Counted from the stretch's first letter, positions 7,907 to 17,061 are shown. The stretch: 64,000 nt of DNA from Legionella sp. (GCA_030680075.1 JAUXWR010000404.1:92526-156525); one strand, 5' to 3'. Notes: a model not told the origin generated them from the letters alone. Numbers and translations: made by a program.

Positions 7907-9733
7907 TTAGTCAAGTTTACAATAGTTCCGCAAGGCTTTTAAAAAACGCAATCCATAATGATTTAACTTATGCTGACCCACACCTGATATATCAAGTAGC
8001 GCATCCAAATTTTCAGGCTTTTTATTGACCATTTCATGCAGGGTATTATCACTGAAAATCATGAACGGCGGTTTATTTTCCTCTTCAGCGATTTGTCTGC
8101 GCAAACTGCGTAAGATTTCAAATAAAGGATTGTCTTTTTGTTCCGATTTATATTTTTCTTTCACTTTGGTAGCTTCAGGGGCAAAATCGTTATTGGGCAG
8201 TGCGAGCATGACTTGCTCGGCGCCTTTTAATAAAGCAACAGCGTTATTAGATAAACGCATCACATTAAAATGAGCGATATCCTGGTAACAAAACCCGCGA
8301 TGGATTAATTGCCAGGCTAATTGCCGCCAATACTTGACGGATTTATCACTGCCAATGCCAAAAGTACTGAGCGTATGATGACCGGCGTTTTTTATCTTGT
8401 CTGAATTAGCCCCTCGTAATACATCAATGACGTACAACATCCCATAATTTTGTTTAAGCCGATAAACACAAGATAAGAATTTTTGAGCGTCTTCGGTCGC
8501 ATCCCTTGTTATTGGCGGGTTATCGCACACATCGCAGTAACTGCATATTGTTTCACATACCTCGTCAAAATAGCGAAGCAGAATCTGACGACGGCAGTGG
8601 CTTGCTTCTGCAAAGGCCACCATGTGATTGAGTTTATTATTTTCTATCCGTTGCTTTTCAAGGTCGTCAATAGCACTAACCCAACTTCGTAATCGCGCGC
8701 TGTCTGCGGGGTCGTAGAGCAGCAGGGCTTGCGCAGGCAGACCATCGCGACCGGCGCGACCTGTTTCTTGATAATAGCTTTCTATGGTTTTTGGCAAATC
8801 ATAATGAACCACAAAGCGCACATTTGGTTTATCAATACCCATGCCAAAAGCAATGGTTGCGACCACAATATCAATCCGATCGTGTCGAAATAAAGATTGC
8901 ACCTCGCGCCGTTCATTATGAGAAAGACCTGCATGATATCCGCGTGCCTCAAAACCTTGTTCCTGAAGTTTGGCAGTGACTTTATCAACCGCATTGCGGG
9001 TGCCGCAGTAGATAATACCGGCATTTGATTTTTGAGTTTGTAAGAAACGGCTAAGTTGCTTGCCCGGGTTATCTTTGACCATCACACGATAATGAATATT
9101 GGGGCGATTAAAGGATGCCAGAAATACTTTCGGTTGGTAATTTAATTTGGCGACAATATCCTGGCGGGTCTGATTGTCAGCGGTTGCCGTTAACGCAATG
9201 ACAGGAATATCAGGAAAAGTGGATTTTAATTTGCCAAGCGCTGCATATTCAGGCCGAAAATCATGCCCCCATTGCGAAATACAATGCGCCTCGTCAATTG
9301 CAAATAGCGAGAGGTTACAGTCTTGCAGGCGCTCAAGAAAAGCAGGACTTACGAGCCGTTCCGGTGCAATATAAAGTAAATCCAGTTGCTCATTATGCAA
9401 AGCGGCGAGCACTTGGCGCGATTCATCACTATTTAATGATGAATTGTAATAGGCCGCCCGAATGCCCTGTAGTTTAAGTGCAGCCACTTGATCTTCCATT
9501 AAGGCGATTAACGGCGATACGACAATAGCTACCCCGTTTTTAACGAGTGCGGGTATTTGATAACATAAGGATTTACCCCCACCAGTCGGCATGAGAACCA
9601 GTAAATCTTTACCGGCAAGAAGATCATCAATAATATCTTCTTGCAGACCTCTATAAGCATCATAGCCAAAATATTTTTTTAAAACAGAGGTTGTTTTAGA
9701 ACAATCTACAGGTTGAGAAATGACGGTTTCCAT
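7907..9733 (-). CDS. recQ: ATP-dependent DNA helicase RecQ
   Basis: 608 residues, the usual RecQ length. Domain order: superfamily 2 helicase core with motif I (MPTGGGKSLCYQIPAL), DEAH box (IDEAHCISQWGHDFRPEY, including the RecQ aromatic loop), SATA-type motif III (ALTATAD) and motif VI (QETGRAGRDG). The zinc-binding RQC subdomain follows (C-R-R...C-x2-C-x-V-C pattern in CETICSYCDVCDN), and a C-terminal HRDC domain (NPLFEILRSLRRQIAEEE). It unwinds DNA 3'-5' in RecF-pathway repair. Monocistronic; 160 bases separate it from the divergent acyl-CoA dehydrogenase gene. Confidence 0.97.
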   Translation of the reverse strand: METVISQPVDCSKTTSVLKKYFGYDAYRGLQEDIIDDLLAGKDLLVLMPTGGGKSLCYQIPALVKNGVAIVVSPLIALMEDQVAALKLQGIRAAYYNSSLNSDESRQVLAALHNEQLDLLYIAPERLVSPAFLERLQDCNLSLFAIDEAHCISQWGHDFRPEYAALGKLKSTFPDIPVIALTATADNQTRQDIVAKLNYQPKVFLASFNRPNIHYRVMVKDNPGKQLSRFLQTQKSNAGIIYCGTRNAVDKVTAKLQEQGFEARGYHAGLSHNERREVQSLFRHDRIDIVVATIAFGMGIDKPNVRFVVHYDLPKTIESYYQETGRAGRDGLPAQALLLYDPADSARLRSWVSAIDDLEKQRIENNKLNHMVAFAEASHCRRQILLRYFDEVCETICSYCDVCDNPPITRDATEDAQKFLSCVYRLKQNYGMLYVIDVLRGANSDKIKNAGHHTLSTFGIGSDKSVKYWRQLAWQLIHRGFCYQDIAHFNVMRLSNNAVALLKGAEQVMLALPNNDFAPEATKVKEKYKSEQKDNPLFEILRSLRRQIAEEENKPPFMIFSDNTLHEMVNKKPENLDALLDISGVGQHKLNHYGLRFLKALRNYCKLD

Positions 9734-9894
9734 GGGTGTTTTTCTTTCTTATTATTTCATGTGCCCCTAAAGTCGGCATAATAGCATTTTTATTAGCGCC
9801 ATCATAAAGAAATAGATATAGTACTCCTTTCTTTTTGCTGAAGGCTTACCAATAATTAATGCTATAGTGGTCAGCCAAAACATAGGGACAGGTT

Positions 9895-11049
9895 ATGGAC
9901 TTTCAATTCAGTGAAGAACATCTCGCTTTTCGTGAAATGGCAGGTGAGTTTGCGCGTAACAAACTCGCGCCAATGGCGGCATCCTGGGATGAAAACAGCT
10001 ATTTCCCAACGGATATTTTACGTGAAGCCGCCCAATTGGGCATGGGTGGGATTGTCGCTTCTGACGATATTGGCGGGGCGAATCTCACGCGCCTGGACGC
10101 CGCGCTCATTTATGAGCAACTGGCAACCGGTTGTATTACTACCAGTGCTTATCTGTCCATTCATAATATGGTTACAACTCTCGTGGACAAGTATGCAACA
10201 GAGCCGCTTCGTACCTATTGGGGCTCACGCCTGGCTTCTATGGAAGCTTTCGCCAGTTATTGTCTTACCGAGCCTGATTCTGGCTCAGATGCCGCTTCTT
10301 TAAAAACCCGCGCCACGGTTGAAGGTGGGGACTATATAATAAACGGTGCCAAGGCATTTATCTCTGGTGGCAGTGTCAGCGATGTTTATGTTTGTATGGT
10401 TCGTACGGGTGATGAATCCCATCTTGGTATTTCTTGCATATTAGTTGAAAAAGACCGCCCGGGAATAAGCTTTGGCAAATTGGAAAAGAAAATGGGCTGG
10501 AAAAGCCAGCCAACTTGCATGGTGTATTTTGAAAACTGTCGAGTGCCTGTCACTAATCTGATTGGCGAGGAGGGCATGGGTTTCAAGATTGCGTTAAATG
10601 CGCTCAATGGGGGGCGCGTGAGTGTTGCGTCCTGCTCGCTTGGGGGAGCGCTTGCCTGCCTTCGTTTAACTCAAACCTATTTAAAAGAACGCAAGCAATT
10701 TGGCAAGCCATTGACACAGATGCAGGCACTTCGTTTTTATTATGCGGATATGTTAACTGATTTTGAAGCAGCGCGTTTAATGGTTTATCGTGCGGCTGAT
10801 GCTTTGGACAAAAAAGATAAAAATGCCCCCATGTACTGTGCTATGGCCAAACGTCTCGCCACCGATGTGGCGTTTCGAATTAGTGATAAAGCTATGCAGT
10901 TGCATGGCGGGTATGGGTATTTGCATGATTATCAGATTGAGCGTATTTTCCGCGATTTAAGGGTTCATCAGATTCTTGAGGGAACGAATGAAATTATGCG
11001 TGAAATCATTGCCAAAAGCAGTCTGGATGATGACTATTTTATTGATTAA
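9895..11049 (+). CDS. Acyl-CoA dehydrogenase, isobutyryl-CoA/short branched-chain type
   Basis: 384 residues with the whole family architecture: helical N-terminus, FAD-binding YCLTEPDSGSDA motif (about residues 122-133), beta domain, and C-terminal domain with MQLHGGYGYLHDYQIERIFRDLRVHQILEGTNEI; the glutamate of EGTNEI is at the position of the catalytic base in short/branched-chain acyl-CoA dehydrogenases. It oxidises an acyl-CoA to the 2-enoyl-CoA and passes electrons to ETF. It heads an operon with an enoyl-CoA hydratase and a 3-hydroxyisobutyryl-CoA hydrolase, so isobutyryl-CoA (valine breakdown) is the likely substrate. GGGACAGG precedes the ATG. Confidence 0.9.
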   Translation: MDFQFSEEHLAFREMAGEFARNKLAPMAASWDENSYFPTDILREAAQLGMGGIVASDDIGGANLTRLDAALIYEQLATGCITTSAYLSIHNMVTTLVDKYATEPLRTYWGSRLASMEAFASYCLTEPDSGSDAASLKTRATVEGGDYIINGAKAFISGGSVSDVYVCMVRTGDESHLGISCILVEKDRPGISFGKLEKKMGWKSQPTCMVYFENCRVPVTNLIGEEGMGFKIALNALNGGRVSVASCSLGGALACLRLTQTYLKERKQFGKPLTQMQALRFYYADMLTDFEAARLMVYRAADALDKKDKNAPMYCAMAKRLATDVAFRISDKAMQLHGGYGYLHDYQIERIFRDLRVHQILEGTNEIMREIIAKSSLDDDYFID

Positions 11050-11065
11050 GTAACAGGAGCAAGGA

Positions 11066-11842
11066 ATGAATGTGATTGAACACAATTTGGATGATCATGG
11101 CATATTGACCATTACCCTGAATCGTCCGGAAAAACTCAATGCCTTAAACGATGATGTATTACGCACACTTGCCCAAATTTTTGATAATGCTAAAAAAAAT
11201 CCTGAGGTAAAAGCGCTCTTGATAACAGGTTCGGGTAAAGCCTTTTGTGCCGGCGCTGATATTTCCCGTCTGGCTGATTGTAACGCTCAAAGTGGCTATC
11301 AATTTGCGTGTGAGGGACAAGATGTTTTCCGCCAGTTAGAAACATTAGGCAAACCCTCACTTGCGGCTATCAATGGGTTTGCGTTTGGCGGGGGTTGTGA
11401 GCTTGCCATGTCAGCAACGTTACGCATCGCATCTCCTAACGCCCAATTTGGTCAACCGGAAGTTAAGTTAGGGGTAATCCCTGGATACGGGGGCACCCAA
11501 CGCCTGGCAAGATTGGTTGGGAAAGGACGTGCACTGGATTTATGTTTAACTGGGCGCTTTATCAATGCAGAAACAGCTCTTGATTGGGGGCTGGTTACAG
11601 AAGTAGTCGAGCTTGATGCACTGCTTGGGAAAGGTCGGCAAATCCTGACCACCATTTTATCCATGGCGCCTCTTGCGATTACAAGTGTGATGGACGTAAT
11701 TGACCGCGGCTTTGATATGCCCTTGCCGGACGCTCTTCATCTCGAGGCTATTCACTTTGCCAACGTTTGCGCGAGTCAGGATAAAAATGAAGGCGTGGCC
11801 GCCTTTTTAGCCAAACGTCCCGCTGCATTTCGAGGAGCCTGA
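11066..11842 (+). CDS. Enoyl-CoA hydratase
   Basis: 258 residues, crotonase family. Seen: N-terminal NRPEKLNALN, the oxyanion-hole segment AFCAGADI, the second oxyanion/acid region FGGGCELAMS with the first catalytic Glu position, and QPEVKLGVIPGYGGTQRL with the second Glu. It hydrates 2-enoyl-CoA; in this operon methacrylyl-CoA is the probable substrate. It starts 16 bases after the dehydrogenase, preceded by AGGAGC, and ends 3 bases before the hydrolase gene. Confidence 0.92.
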   Translation: MNVIEHNLDDHGILTITLNRPEKLNALNDDVLRTLAQIFDNAKKNPEVKALLITGSGKAFCAGADISRLADCNAQSGYQFACEGQDVFRQLETLGKPSLAAINGFAFGGGCELAMSATLRIASPNAQFGQPEVKLGVIPGYGGTQRLARLVGKGRALDLCLTGRFINAETALDWGLVTEVVELDALLGKGRQILTTILSMAPLAITSVMDVIDRGFDMPLPDALHLEAIHFANVCASQDKNEGVAAFLAKRPAAFRGA

Positions 11843-11845
11843 TGA

Positions 11846-12889
11846 ATGAGCAATGCTATTGTATTTGAACGCCAGCATCATATAGGGGTAATCACTTTAG
11901 CGCGCCCCGAAGCACTTAATGCCATTGATTTACCGATGATTAAAGCCTTGCAGCAACAATTACAGCAGTGGCAAGATGATGGAGATATTCATGCGGTGGT
12001 TGTGCAAGCATCCCCAGGCAAAGCATTTTGTGCTGGAGGTGATGTTCGCTGGTTGTATGAGCGGGGACTTCAGAATGACCCGGAACAGTTGCAGTTTTTC
12101 TGGCATGAATATCATTTGAATTATTTCATTCATCAGTTTAAAAAGCCCTATATCGCCTTAATGGATGGAATTACCATGGGCGGTGGGGTCGGTATTTCCT
12201 TGCATGGTTCTCATCCAGTAGCAGGATCGCGCTTTGTTTTTTCCATGCCAGAAACAGGGATTGGTTTATTTCCTGATATTGGGGCGAGCTATTTATTGTC
12301 ACGCTGCCCCGGGCATGTGGGGCTTTATCTGGCGCTTACTGGTAATCGATTAGGTGCTGAAGATGCTCGTGCCATGAAACTTGTTAAGTATACTGTTGAT
12401 ACAGAAAATTTTGCAGAAATTTTGCCAAGCCTGCATAAACTGAATTTATCGCAAAACGCAGCTTTACAAGTCAGTGCTTATCTTAAGTCAGTAGCCTGCG
12501 AGAAAGAGGCACCAATACAACAGGATCTTGAGAAAATAAATCATTATTTTTCCCGCCGTAGTTTGAAAGACATTATGAGTGGATTAGAAACGAGTGACGA
12601 CGCCTGGGCTGCGACTACTTTTACTAACTTACAACAAAAATCACCGCTGAGTCTTGCCGTAACCTTCGAACAGATGCATAAAGCTAAATCCCTGTCGTTG
12701 GCAGAGTGCCTGAAACTGGATTACTGTCTTGTTGGTCATTTTATGGCGGGTAAAGATTTCTATGAGGGAATCAGAGCGTTGTTGATTGATAAAGACAAAA
12801 ATCCTCGCTGGCAGCCAAGCATCCTAAAAAATGTGACTAACGCCGATATTGCTAATTATTTTGAATGTGAGGAGTCATTCTTAATGTAG
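11846..12889 (+). CDS. 3-hydroxyisobutyryl-CoA hydrolase (crotonase family)
   Basis: 347 residues, longer than a plain enoyl-CoA hydratase and matching the HIBCH-type family. Diagnostic parts: AFCAGGDVRWLY, GGGVGISLHGSHPVAGS, FSMPETGIGLFPDIGASYLLSRCPG, and the C-terminal part with LDYCLVGHFMAGKDFYEGIRALLIDKDKNPRWQP. It cleaves 3-hydroxyisobutyryl-CoA to 3-hydroxyisobutyrate in valine catabolism and so protects the cell from methacrylyl-CoA. It is the last gene of the operon; a large palindromic element starts just after its stop. Confidence 0.92.
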   Translation: MSNAIVFERQHHIGVITLARPEALNAIDLPMIKALQQQLQQWQDDGDIHAVVVQASPGKAFCAGGDVRWLYERGLQNDPEQLQFFWHEYHLNYFIHQFKKPYIALMDGITMGGGVGISLHGSHPVAGSRFVFSMPETGIGLFPDIGASYLLSRCPGHVGLYLALTGNRLGAEDARAMKLVKYTVDTENFAEILPSLHKLNLSQNAALQVSAYLKSVACEKEAPIQQDLEKINHYFSRRSLKDIMSGLETSDDAWAATTFTNLQQKSPLSLAVTFEQMHKAKSLSLAECLKLDYCLVGHFMAGKDFYEGIRALLIDKDKNPRWQPSILKNVTNADIANYFECEESFLM

Positions 12890-12890
12890 C

Positions 12891-13092
12891 AGACTTATCT
12901 CTTTGCACAGGACAATTTTAAATCTCGGAAAAAATGCCGTCTTTGCGAACAAAGTGAAGCAATCCAGTGGCTTTGGAAAAGCTTATTAGCGCATCTATTG
13001 TTCATAAAGGTCACTGGATTGCTTCACTTTGTTCGCAAAGACGAGTTATTTACCTGCATTTAAAAATTGTCCTGTGCAAAGAGACTTATCTC
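12891..13092. mobile_element. MITE-like palindromic element with flanking 11-bp direct repeat
   Basis: The element at about 12902-13081 has long terminal inverted repeats (CTTTGCACAGGACAATTTT... / ...AAAATTGTCCTGTGCAAAG) and an inner inverted repeat (GTCTTTGCGAACAAAGTGAA... / ...TTCACTTTGTTCGCAAAGAC). AGACTTATCTC occurs at both outer ends (12891-12901 and 13082-13092), as a target-site duplication would. About 180 bp, no coding capacity. It looks like a non-autonomous transposable element; the parent transposase is not in the window. Confidence 0.75.
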
Positions 13093-13175
13093 ACAATTTT
13101 CTTTAATTAATGTTTTCTTAAGTTTATACCGTTAAAATACGCCTCAATAATAAAAATAATCTAAAAATAGTCATT

Positions 13176-14297
13176 ATGTATAATTTTGTTGATGAAAATA
13201 ATTTGGCAATAAAAGTAATAACTGATCAAATACAGTTGGATCAAATTTATAATAAGGAAAATATTATAAAAAGATACTGTTTGCAAAAGAATATTCCATT
13301 AAAAACCCCATACTTAACCCCTGAGCTTGCTAAGCGTTACTTAATTTCAATTAATGAAGAAGATGGGGCATTTTTAGATAGTAACAGAATGGCTTTAGAT
13401 GATGGTTCATATTTGGTTATTATGACTGGTGAGTATAATTCGGTCGACTCCTCCTTGGGAAAAGTAGCGATATATGCCTCAAGAGATAAAACCAATGATT
13501 CAGATGACTGCGTCTTTACATCTGTGCCCTCTAATCTTCCCTGGGTTGTTAATCACTCTAATTTCATCCAGGGTGCGCCTGTTGTATTTTCGGGATATAT
13601 GACGTTCTTTGAGGGACGTGTTGAATCAATAACCAATAACAGTGGTCACTACAAACCCAAAATGAGTCAAATACTTCCTGCGTTGAGGCATATTTTACTA
13701 ACTACTAAGTCTGAAGTTATCATATATGATGATTTTGTGGAGCAAACGCGATATGAAATTTCCTCTGATAAAAATTTTAAAAACATTTCTGTATTGAAAC
13801 AAGAGAATTCTGAAGAATATCAGTCGGAGAGTGAATATGAAGACCCTCGTGATTGTAGTCCACGCCAATCTACAATGGATGAATCACCTTTAGTTTTTGA
13901 TGGTTATAAAAGCTCACCATCTTCAACGTCTCGTTTCAATGCTCGACCTATGACACTTAGAGATCTTTTTTTAAATCCGAATGAAATATCAGATAAACAA
14001 TTTCGAGAATTGAAAGAAATCTTTGCTCAATTAAATTTAGTACCATTTAATATTTATGAAAAAGAGCGAAAATTAACGCATAGCACCAAAAAAAATGAAA
14101 TTCTCAAGCGTTTTGAGCGAGCTCTAAATAATTGCCACACAGTTAAAGACGTACTACGGGAACAAGAGCGATTCAGTACAGACTATAAACAGTTAAATTC
14201 TCACCGTTTTAGCATTTGGAGTAAGACTAAACCACGCTCGGCTACGGTGTTTGATAAGCTGGTTGCGGAAAGTAAAGAGCAAATGAAATTTGGTTAG
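13176..14297 (+). CDS. Hypothetical protein sharing a C-terminal module with its neighbour
   Basis: 373 residues, no recognised domain in the first 290. AT-rich, without signal peptide or membrane segments. A Ser/Glu/Pro-rich stretch lies at about 205-250 (QSESEYEDPRDCSPRQS). Residues about 297-370 (RKLTHSTKKNEILKRFERAL ... LNSHRFSIWSKTKPRSATVF) are highly similar to the C-terminal 75 residues of the next gene, at both protein and DNA level, indicating a duplication. I recall similar short C-terminal modules in Legionella proteins of unknown function, but cannot name the family. No good Shine-Dalgarno before the ATG. Candidate effector by composition only. Confidence 0.6.
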   Translation: MYNFVDENNLAIKVITDQIQLDQIYNKENIIKRYCLQKNIPLKTPYLTPELAKRYLISINEEDGAFLDSNRMALDDGSYLVIMTGEYNSVDSSLGKVAIYASRDKTNDSDDCVFTSVPSNLPWVVNHSNFIQGAPVVFSGYMTFFEGRVESITNNSGHYKPKMSQILPALRHILLTTKSEVIIYDDFVEQTRYEISSDKNFKNISVLKQENSEEYQSESEYEDPRDCSPRQSTMDESPLVFDGYKSSPSSTSRFNARPMTLRDLFLNPNEISDKQFRELKEIFAQLNLVPFNIYEKERKLTHSTKKNEILKRFERALNNCHTVKDVLREQERFSTDYKQLNSHRFSIWSKTKPRSATVFDKLVAESKEQMKFG

Positions 14298-14334
14298 AAG
14301 TACATAACAAAATGTAGTTAATTTGGAGAGAGTT

Positions 14335-15417
14335 ATGGCGATTGAACAAAAACGAATGGTTGCATTATTAGATGTTGATGATACGCTAATTTTAGAAGGT
14401 GATTCCCTTGTCTATAGGGCTAATTCCACTAGTTATAATGATAATTTGATTAATGCGTTACTTGAAAATAATATTAAAGATGTCTACTTGTTTAGTTCAA
14501 TGAGTTTAAAAAAGCATACTGTTGATGAGCGAGTTGTATTAATTGATTATTTACAGTCAAAAGGATTAGTGGTGCACGGCGCCGTGTGCGCTTCTGACCT
14601 TATCTGGAAGAAAGATGAGGGGTTAATTAAAGAATTTTATGATGCAATGTTCCAGACTAGTACTGATGAAGAAATTTTCCAATTATTGCAGCAAGAAAAA
14701 TTCCAATCGTTGACGCATTTCAATGATGCGGTTCCCGGCGAAGCTTTTGCAGCGGTAAAAGGTGGGGTTCATGATTGGAGTGGTGAAAAAGCAGCAATAT
14801 ATCAGACTACTGTTTCTGCTATAAGAAAAGCTCTTTTAGACCGTCCAAACAATGCAAAAAACGATGCGGAAGACGATGCAGAAAACGATGCAAAAAATGA
14901 TGCAAAAAATGATGCAAAAATAGCGAAAAGTGAAAAGTCTTATTGCTACCAAATGTTTGTAAATAACAAGCCTGCCTGGGCTGGTGATGTGATTTTTGTG
15001 GATGATGGAATTAAAAATATTGAGGCAATTACAGGCATGCATAACAAATTAAAACCGGCACATAACTTATTAACGGTTTATAATGAAAGAAAGATAAAAC
15101 ATCCTCAAAGTTTTTATCAGGCGTTTATAAAGCCCTTCATGGCCTTGTTCAATGAGCTAAATCGGTATGCATCTGCGCGAAAATTAACGCATAGTACAAT
15201 AAAAAATGACATTCTCAAGAATTTTGAACAAGCATTAAAAAATTGTAACACGGTTAAAGAAGTGTTAGAGAAAAAAAATCAATTTAACGAAGACTACCAG
15301 CAATTAAATACTCACCGCTTCAGCTTCTGGAGTAAGGCTAAAACGCGCTCGGCCACCATATTTGATAATATGGTCACAGAACGTGAAAAACACCTTAATT
15401 TGAGCATTCTGAAGTAA
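14335..15417 (+). CDS. HAD-superfamily-like protein with shared C-terminal module
   Basis: 360 residues. The N-terminus carries HAD motif I (ALLDVDDTL, nucleophile Asp13, general acid Asp15), a motif II-like serine (VYLFSSMS) and motif IV (GDVIFVDDGIKN), so a phosphatase or phosphotransferase activity is plausible. Between them is a low-complexity insertion of 12-bp DNA units. Residues about 282-355 repeat the module of the preceding gene (RKLTHSTIKNDILKNFEQAL ... LNTHRFSFWSKAKTRSATIF). I prefer the ATG at 14335, with GGAGAGAG just upstream, over an in-frame TTG at 14323. Likely cotranscribed with the upstream gene (37 bases apart). Confidence 0.7.
   Translation: MAIEQKRMVALLDVDDTLILEGDSLVYRANSTSYNDNLINALLENNIKDVYLFSSMSLKKHTVDERVVLIDYLQSKGLVVHGAVCASDLIWKKDEGLIKEFYDAMFQTSTDEEIFQLLQQEKFQSLTHFNDAVPGEAFAAVKGGVHDWSGEKAAIYQTTVSAIRKALLDRPNNAKNDAEDDAENDAKNDAKNDAKIAKSEKSYCYQMFVNNKPAWAGDVIFVDDGIKNIEAITGMHNKLKPAHNLLTVYNERKIKHPQSFYQAFIKPFMALFNELNRYASARKLTHSTIKNDILKNFEQALKNCNTVKEVLEKKNQFNEDYQQLNTHRFSFWSKAKTRSATIFDNMVTEREKHLNLSILK
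14851..14922 (+). repeat. Six tandem 12-bp units inside the HAD gene
   Basis: Imperfect copies of GATGCAAAAAAT encoding Asn/Asp-Asp-Ala-Lys/Glu repeats. Because the unit is a multiple of three, copy-number change would lengthen or shorten the linker without breaking the frame. Confidence 0.85.
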
Positions 15418-15428
15418 AAAAATCAAAC

Positions 15429-15516
15429 GTAGCCCGGATTAGCGCCAGCGTAATCCGGGAAATGCATTAGTCCGGAGCATCGAAACCCGGATTACGCTAT
15501 CGCTAATCCGGGCTAC
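15429..15516. repeat. REP-like palindrome, copy 1
   Basis: GTAGCCCGGATTAGCGCCAG...CCGGG, a short spacer, then the inverse CCCGGATTACGCTATCGCTAATCCGGGCTAC in pieces: a large inverted repeat of about 88 bp. Four more copies or half copies occur at 15648, 24541, 63663 and 63895. Confidence 0.9.
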
Positions 15517-15522
15517 AAAGGT

Positions 15523-15625
15523 ACAATAGGTATAATTAACTTCCTGATTTTTAACCCCATAAATCTGTTTGCTCTTCATCCTTGCACAGACCTGCACATT
15601 GCTTAAGCCCCAAGGTCCATTCTCG
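15523..15625 (-). pseudogene. Duplicated 3' fragment of the adjacent metallophosphoesterase gene
   Basis: The stretch TATAATTAACTTCC...TTTTTAACCCCATAAAT...CATCCTTGCACAGACCTG is nearly the same as 15784-15898, the 3' coding end of the minus-strand metallophosphoesterase gene. The copy has several substitutions and a deletion and no open frame. It is sandwiched between two REP-like palindromes, which suggests that recombination between repeats made a partial tandem duplication that is now decaying. Confidence 0.7.
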
Positions 15626-15647
15626 TGTTGGTATAAAAAAAACCAAC

Positions 15648-15735
15648 GTAGCCGGGATTAGCGCCAGCGTAATCCGGGAAATGCATTATGATGGAGCGTC
15701 GAAACCCGGATTACGCTGGCGCTAATCCGGGCTAC
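15648..15735. repeat. REP-like palindrome, copy 2
   Basis: Same element as at 15429 with a few differences (GTAGCCGGGATTAGCG at the left arm). It lies 15 bases beyond the 3' end of the metallophosphoesterase gene and separates it from the duplicated gene fragment. Confidence 0.9.
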
Positions 15736-15750
15736 AATGGCTACAATTTG

Positions 15751-16923
15751 CTAGGTCGCGAGTTGAATTTTGTAACTATTTAAACAATGGGTATAATTAA
15801 CTTCCGGATTTTTAACCCCATAAATATGTTCGCTCTCCATCCTTGCACAGACCTGTTCATTGCTTAAAGACTCAAGGCATTGGGCAAGATCCATTCCCGA
15901 ACATGACGGAAAAATACTATTCTGAGATGATCCAATGGCCTGATAATGATCCTCATTCCATTGGTTATCAATGGCTGTGTAATACGTCGTGAAATTCTTC
16001 AGGCGAAAATCGTTCGTCAAGGAAAACATTTTCATCCCTGAATTATTATAATGACTGCGACTTATTGAGGGCGTTGCATAACTAAAAACGTGCTTATTAT
16101 TATCCAATGTTATTTTTCTTAATTCATCATAGTGGCTATGAGCTGTTAATAAAGAGATCTGCTGATTTTTACCCTGAGCACTGTTAAGTATCTGAATAAA
16201 ACGTTGTAAGAAAAGAGGATTCCATACAGGGTTATTTTGATAATCTACACCAGGCTCTTCATGCATGGCGATTAATAACTGCCTGGCTTGATGTTGTTTT
16301 AATTGCTCTGAAAGCCAGCCTAGTTGACGAGTAGCATCATCTTCTCGCTCTGGATAAGCGTCTCTTGGAAACCAGTAAGGAACATTGATAAACTGTGTGG
16401 TATTTAACACAATTAAAATAACATCTTTAGATGCTTTTGAAACATAGGTTGAATAATAACCCTCGGAGCGCATGTTGGCATCATCAATGAGAAGCCCATC
16501 ACAATTGGCGCAGGCACCATTCCAATCAAGAGCATTATCCAGTGGTGATTTTTCATTTTGGGAAAAAGCGAGATAATTGCCAGTCAGCGGATCATTATTT
16601 CCCGACACATAAAAGAGCGGTTTTTTTGTTATATCAGCCTCAAACAGATCATGAAAAATTTTGGCTTCATAATCTGATTTTTCTGCCGAATTTTTTGTAA
16701 AATGCGAAGGCAAATCGCCGAGCATAATAATAAAATCTGCCTTGGTCGTTAATTGTTTAAACTTCGCTAAGGTAGACAACCATAAAATGTCGTTCGTGTC
16801 ATTGCCATTCCCCGATATATTTCTCGCGCCATAATGCAAATCTGACAAGGTTAAAAAATTAGTGGCGGCAAGAAGGTGCCCGCAAAAAATAAACAAAATA
16901 CCAATGAGTAGCTTTCGAAGCAT
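15751..16923 (-). CDS. Secreted calcineurin-like metallophosphoesterase
   Basis: About 390 residues from the ATG at 16923, which begins a clear signal peptide (LRKLLIGILFIFCGHLLAA); an upstream in-frame start at 16971 would spoil it. Metallophosphoesterase motifs are in order: LSDLHYGA (D-x-H), MLGDLPSHF (GD), VSGNNDP (GN[ND]), a late His region IAMHEEPG and AHSHYDE (in place of GHxH). The GNND and long insertions are like acid-sphingomyelinase-type or related exported phosphodiesterases. Ten or so cysteines cluster near the C-terminus. Substrate unknown; periplasmic or secreted. Confidence 0.8.
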   Translation of the reverse strand: MLRKLLIGILFIFCGHLLAATNFLTLSDLHYGARNISGNGNDTNDILWLSTLAKFKQLTTKADFIIMLGDLPSHFTKNSAEKSDYEAKIFHDLFEADITKKPLFYVSGNNDPLTGNYLAFSQNEKSPLDNALDWNGACANCDGLLIDDANMRSEGYYSTYVSKASKDVILIVLNTTQFINVPYWFPRDAYPEREDDATRQLGWLSEQLKQHQARQLLIAMHEEPGVDYQNNPVWNPLFLQRFIQILNSAQGKNQQISLLTAHSHYDELRKITLDNNKHVFSYATPSISRSHYNNSGMKMFSLTNDFRLKNFTTYYTAIDNQWNEDHYQAIGSSQNSIFPSCSGMDLAQCLESLSNEQVCARMESEHIYGVKNPEVNYTHCLNSYKIQLAT

Positions 16924-17061
16924 AAGAAGCCCCACTGCAATTACGTCTGAATTGCCACTTATTATACACAAATGAAAAATTGCGATAAGAGTGATTAGTA
17001 ATAAATTGTTTGTTGCCGTTATTTCCCTTAAAATTAGCGCTTTTGGTTTATCAGGTTATCT

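Noticed and set aside
14836..15042. Minus-strand frame with Ile/Phe/Cys repeats opposite the HAD gene
   Set aside because: It is the antisense of the 12-bp tandem repeat; the plus-strand gene is well supported.
15429..15735. Repeated palindromes looked at as a CRISPR array
   Set aside because: Only two units with a gene fragment between them; each is a long inverted repeat, and there are no cas genes.
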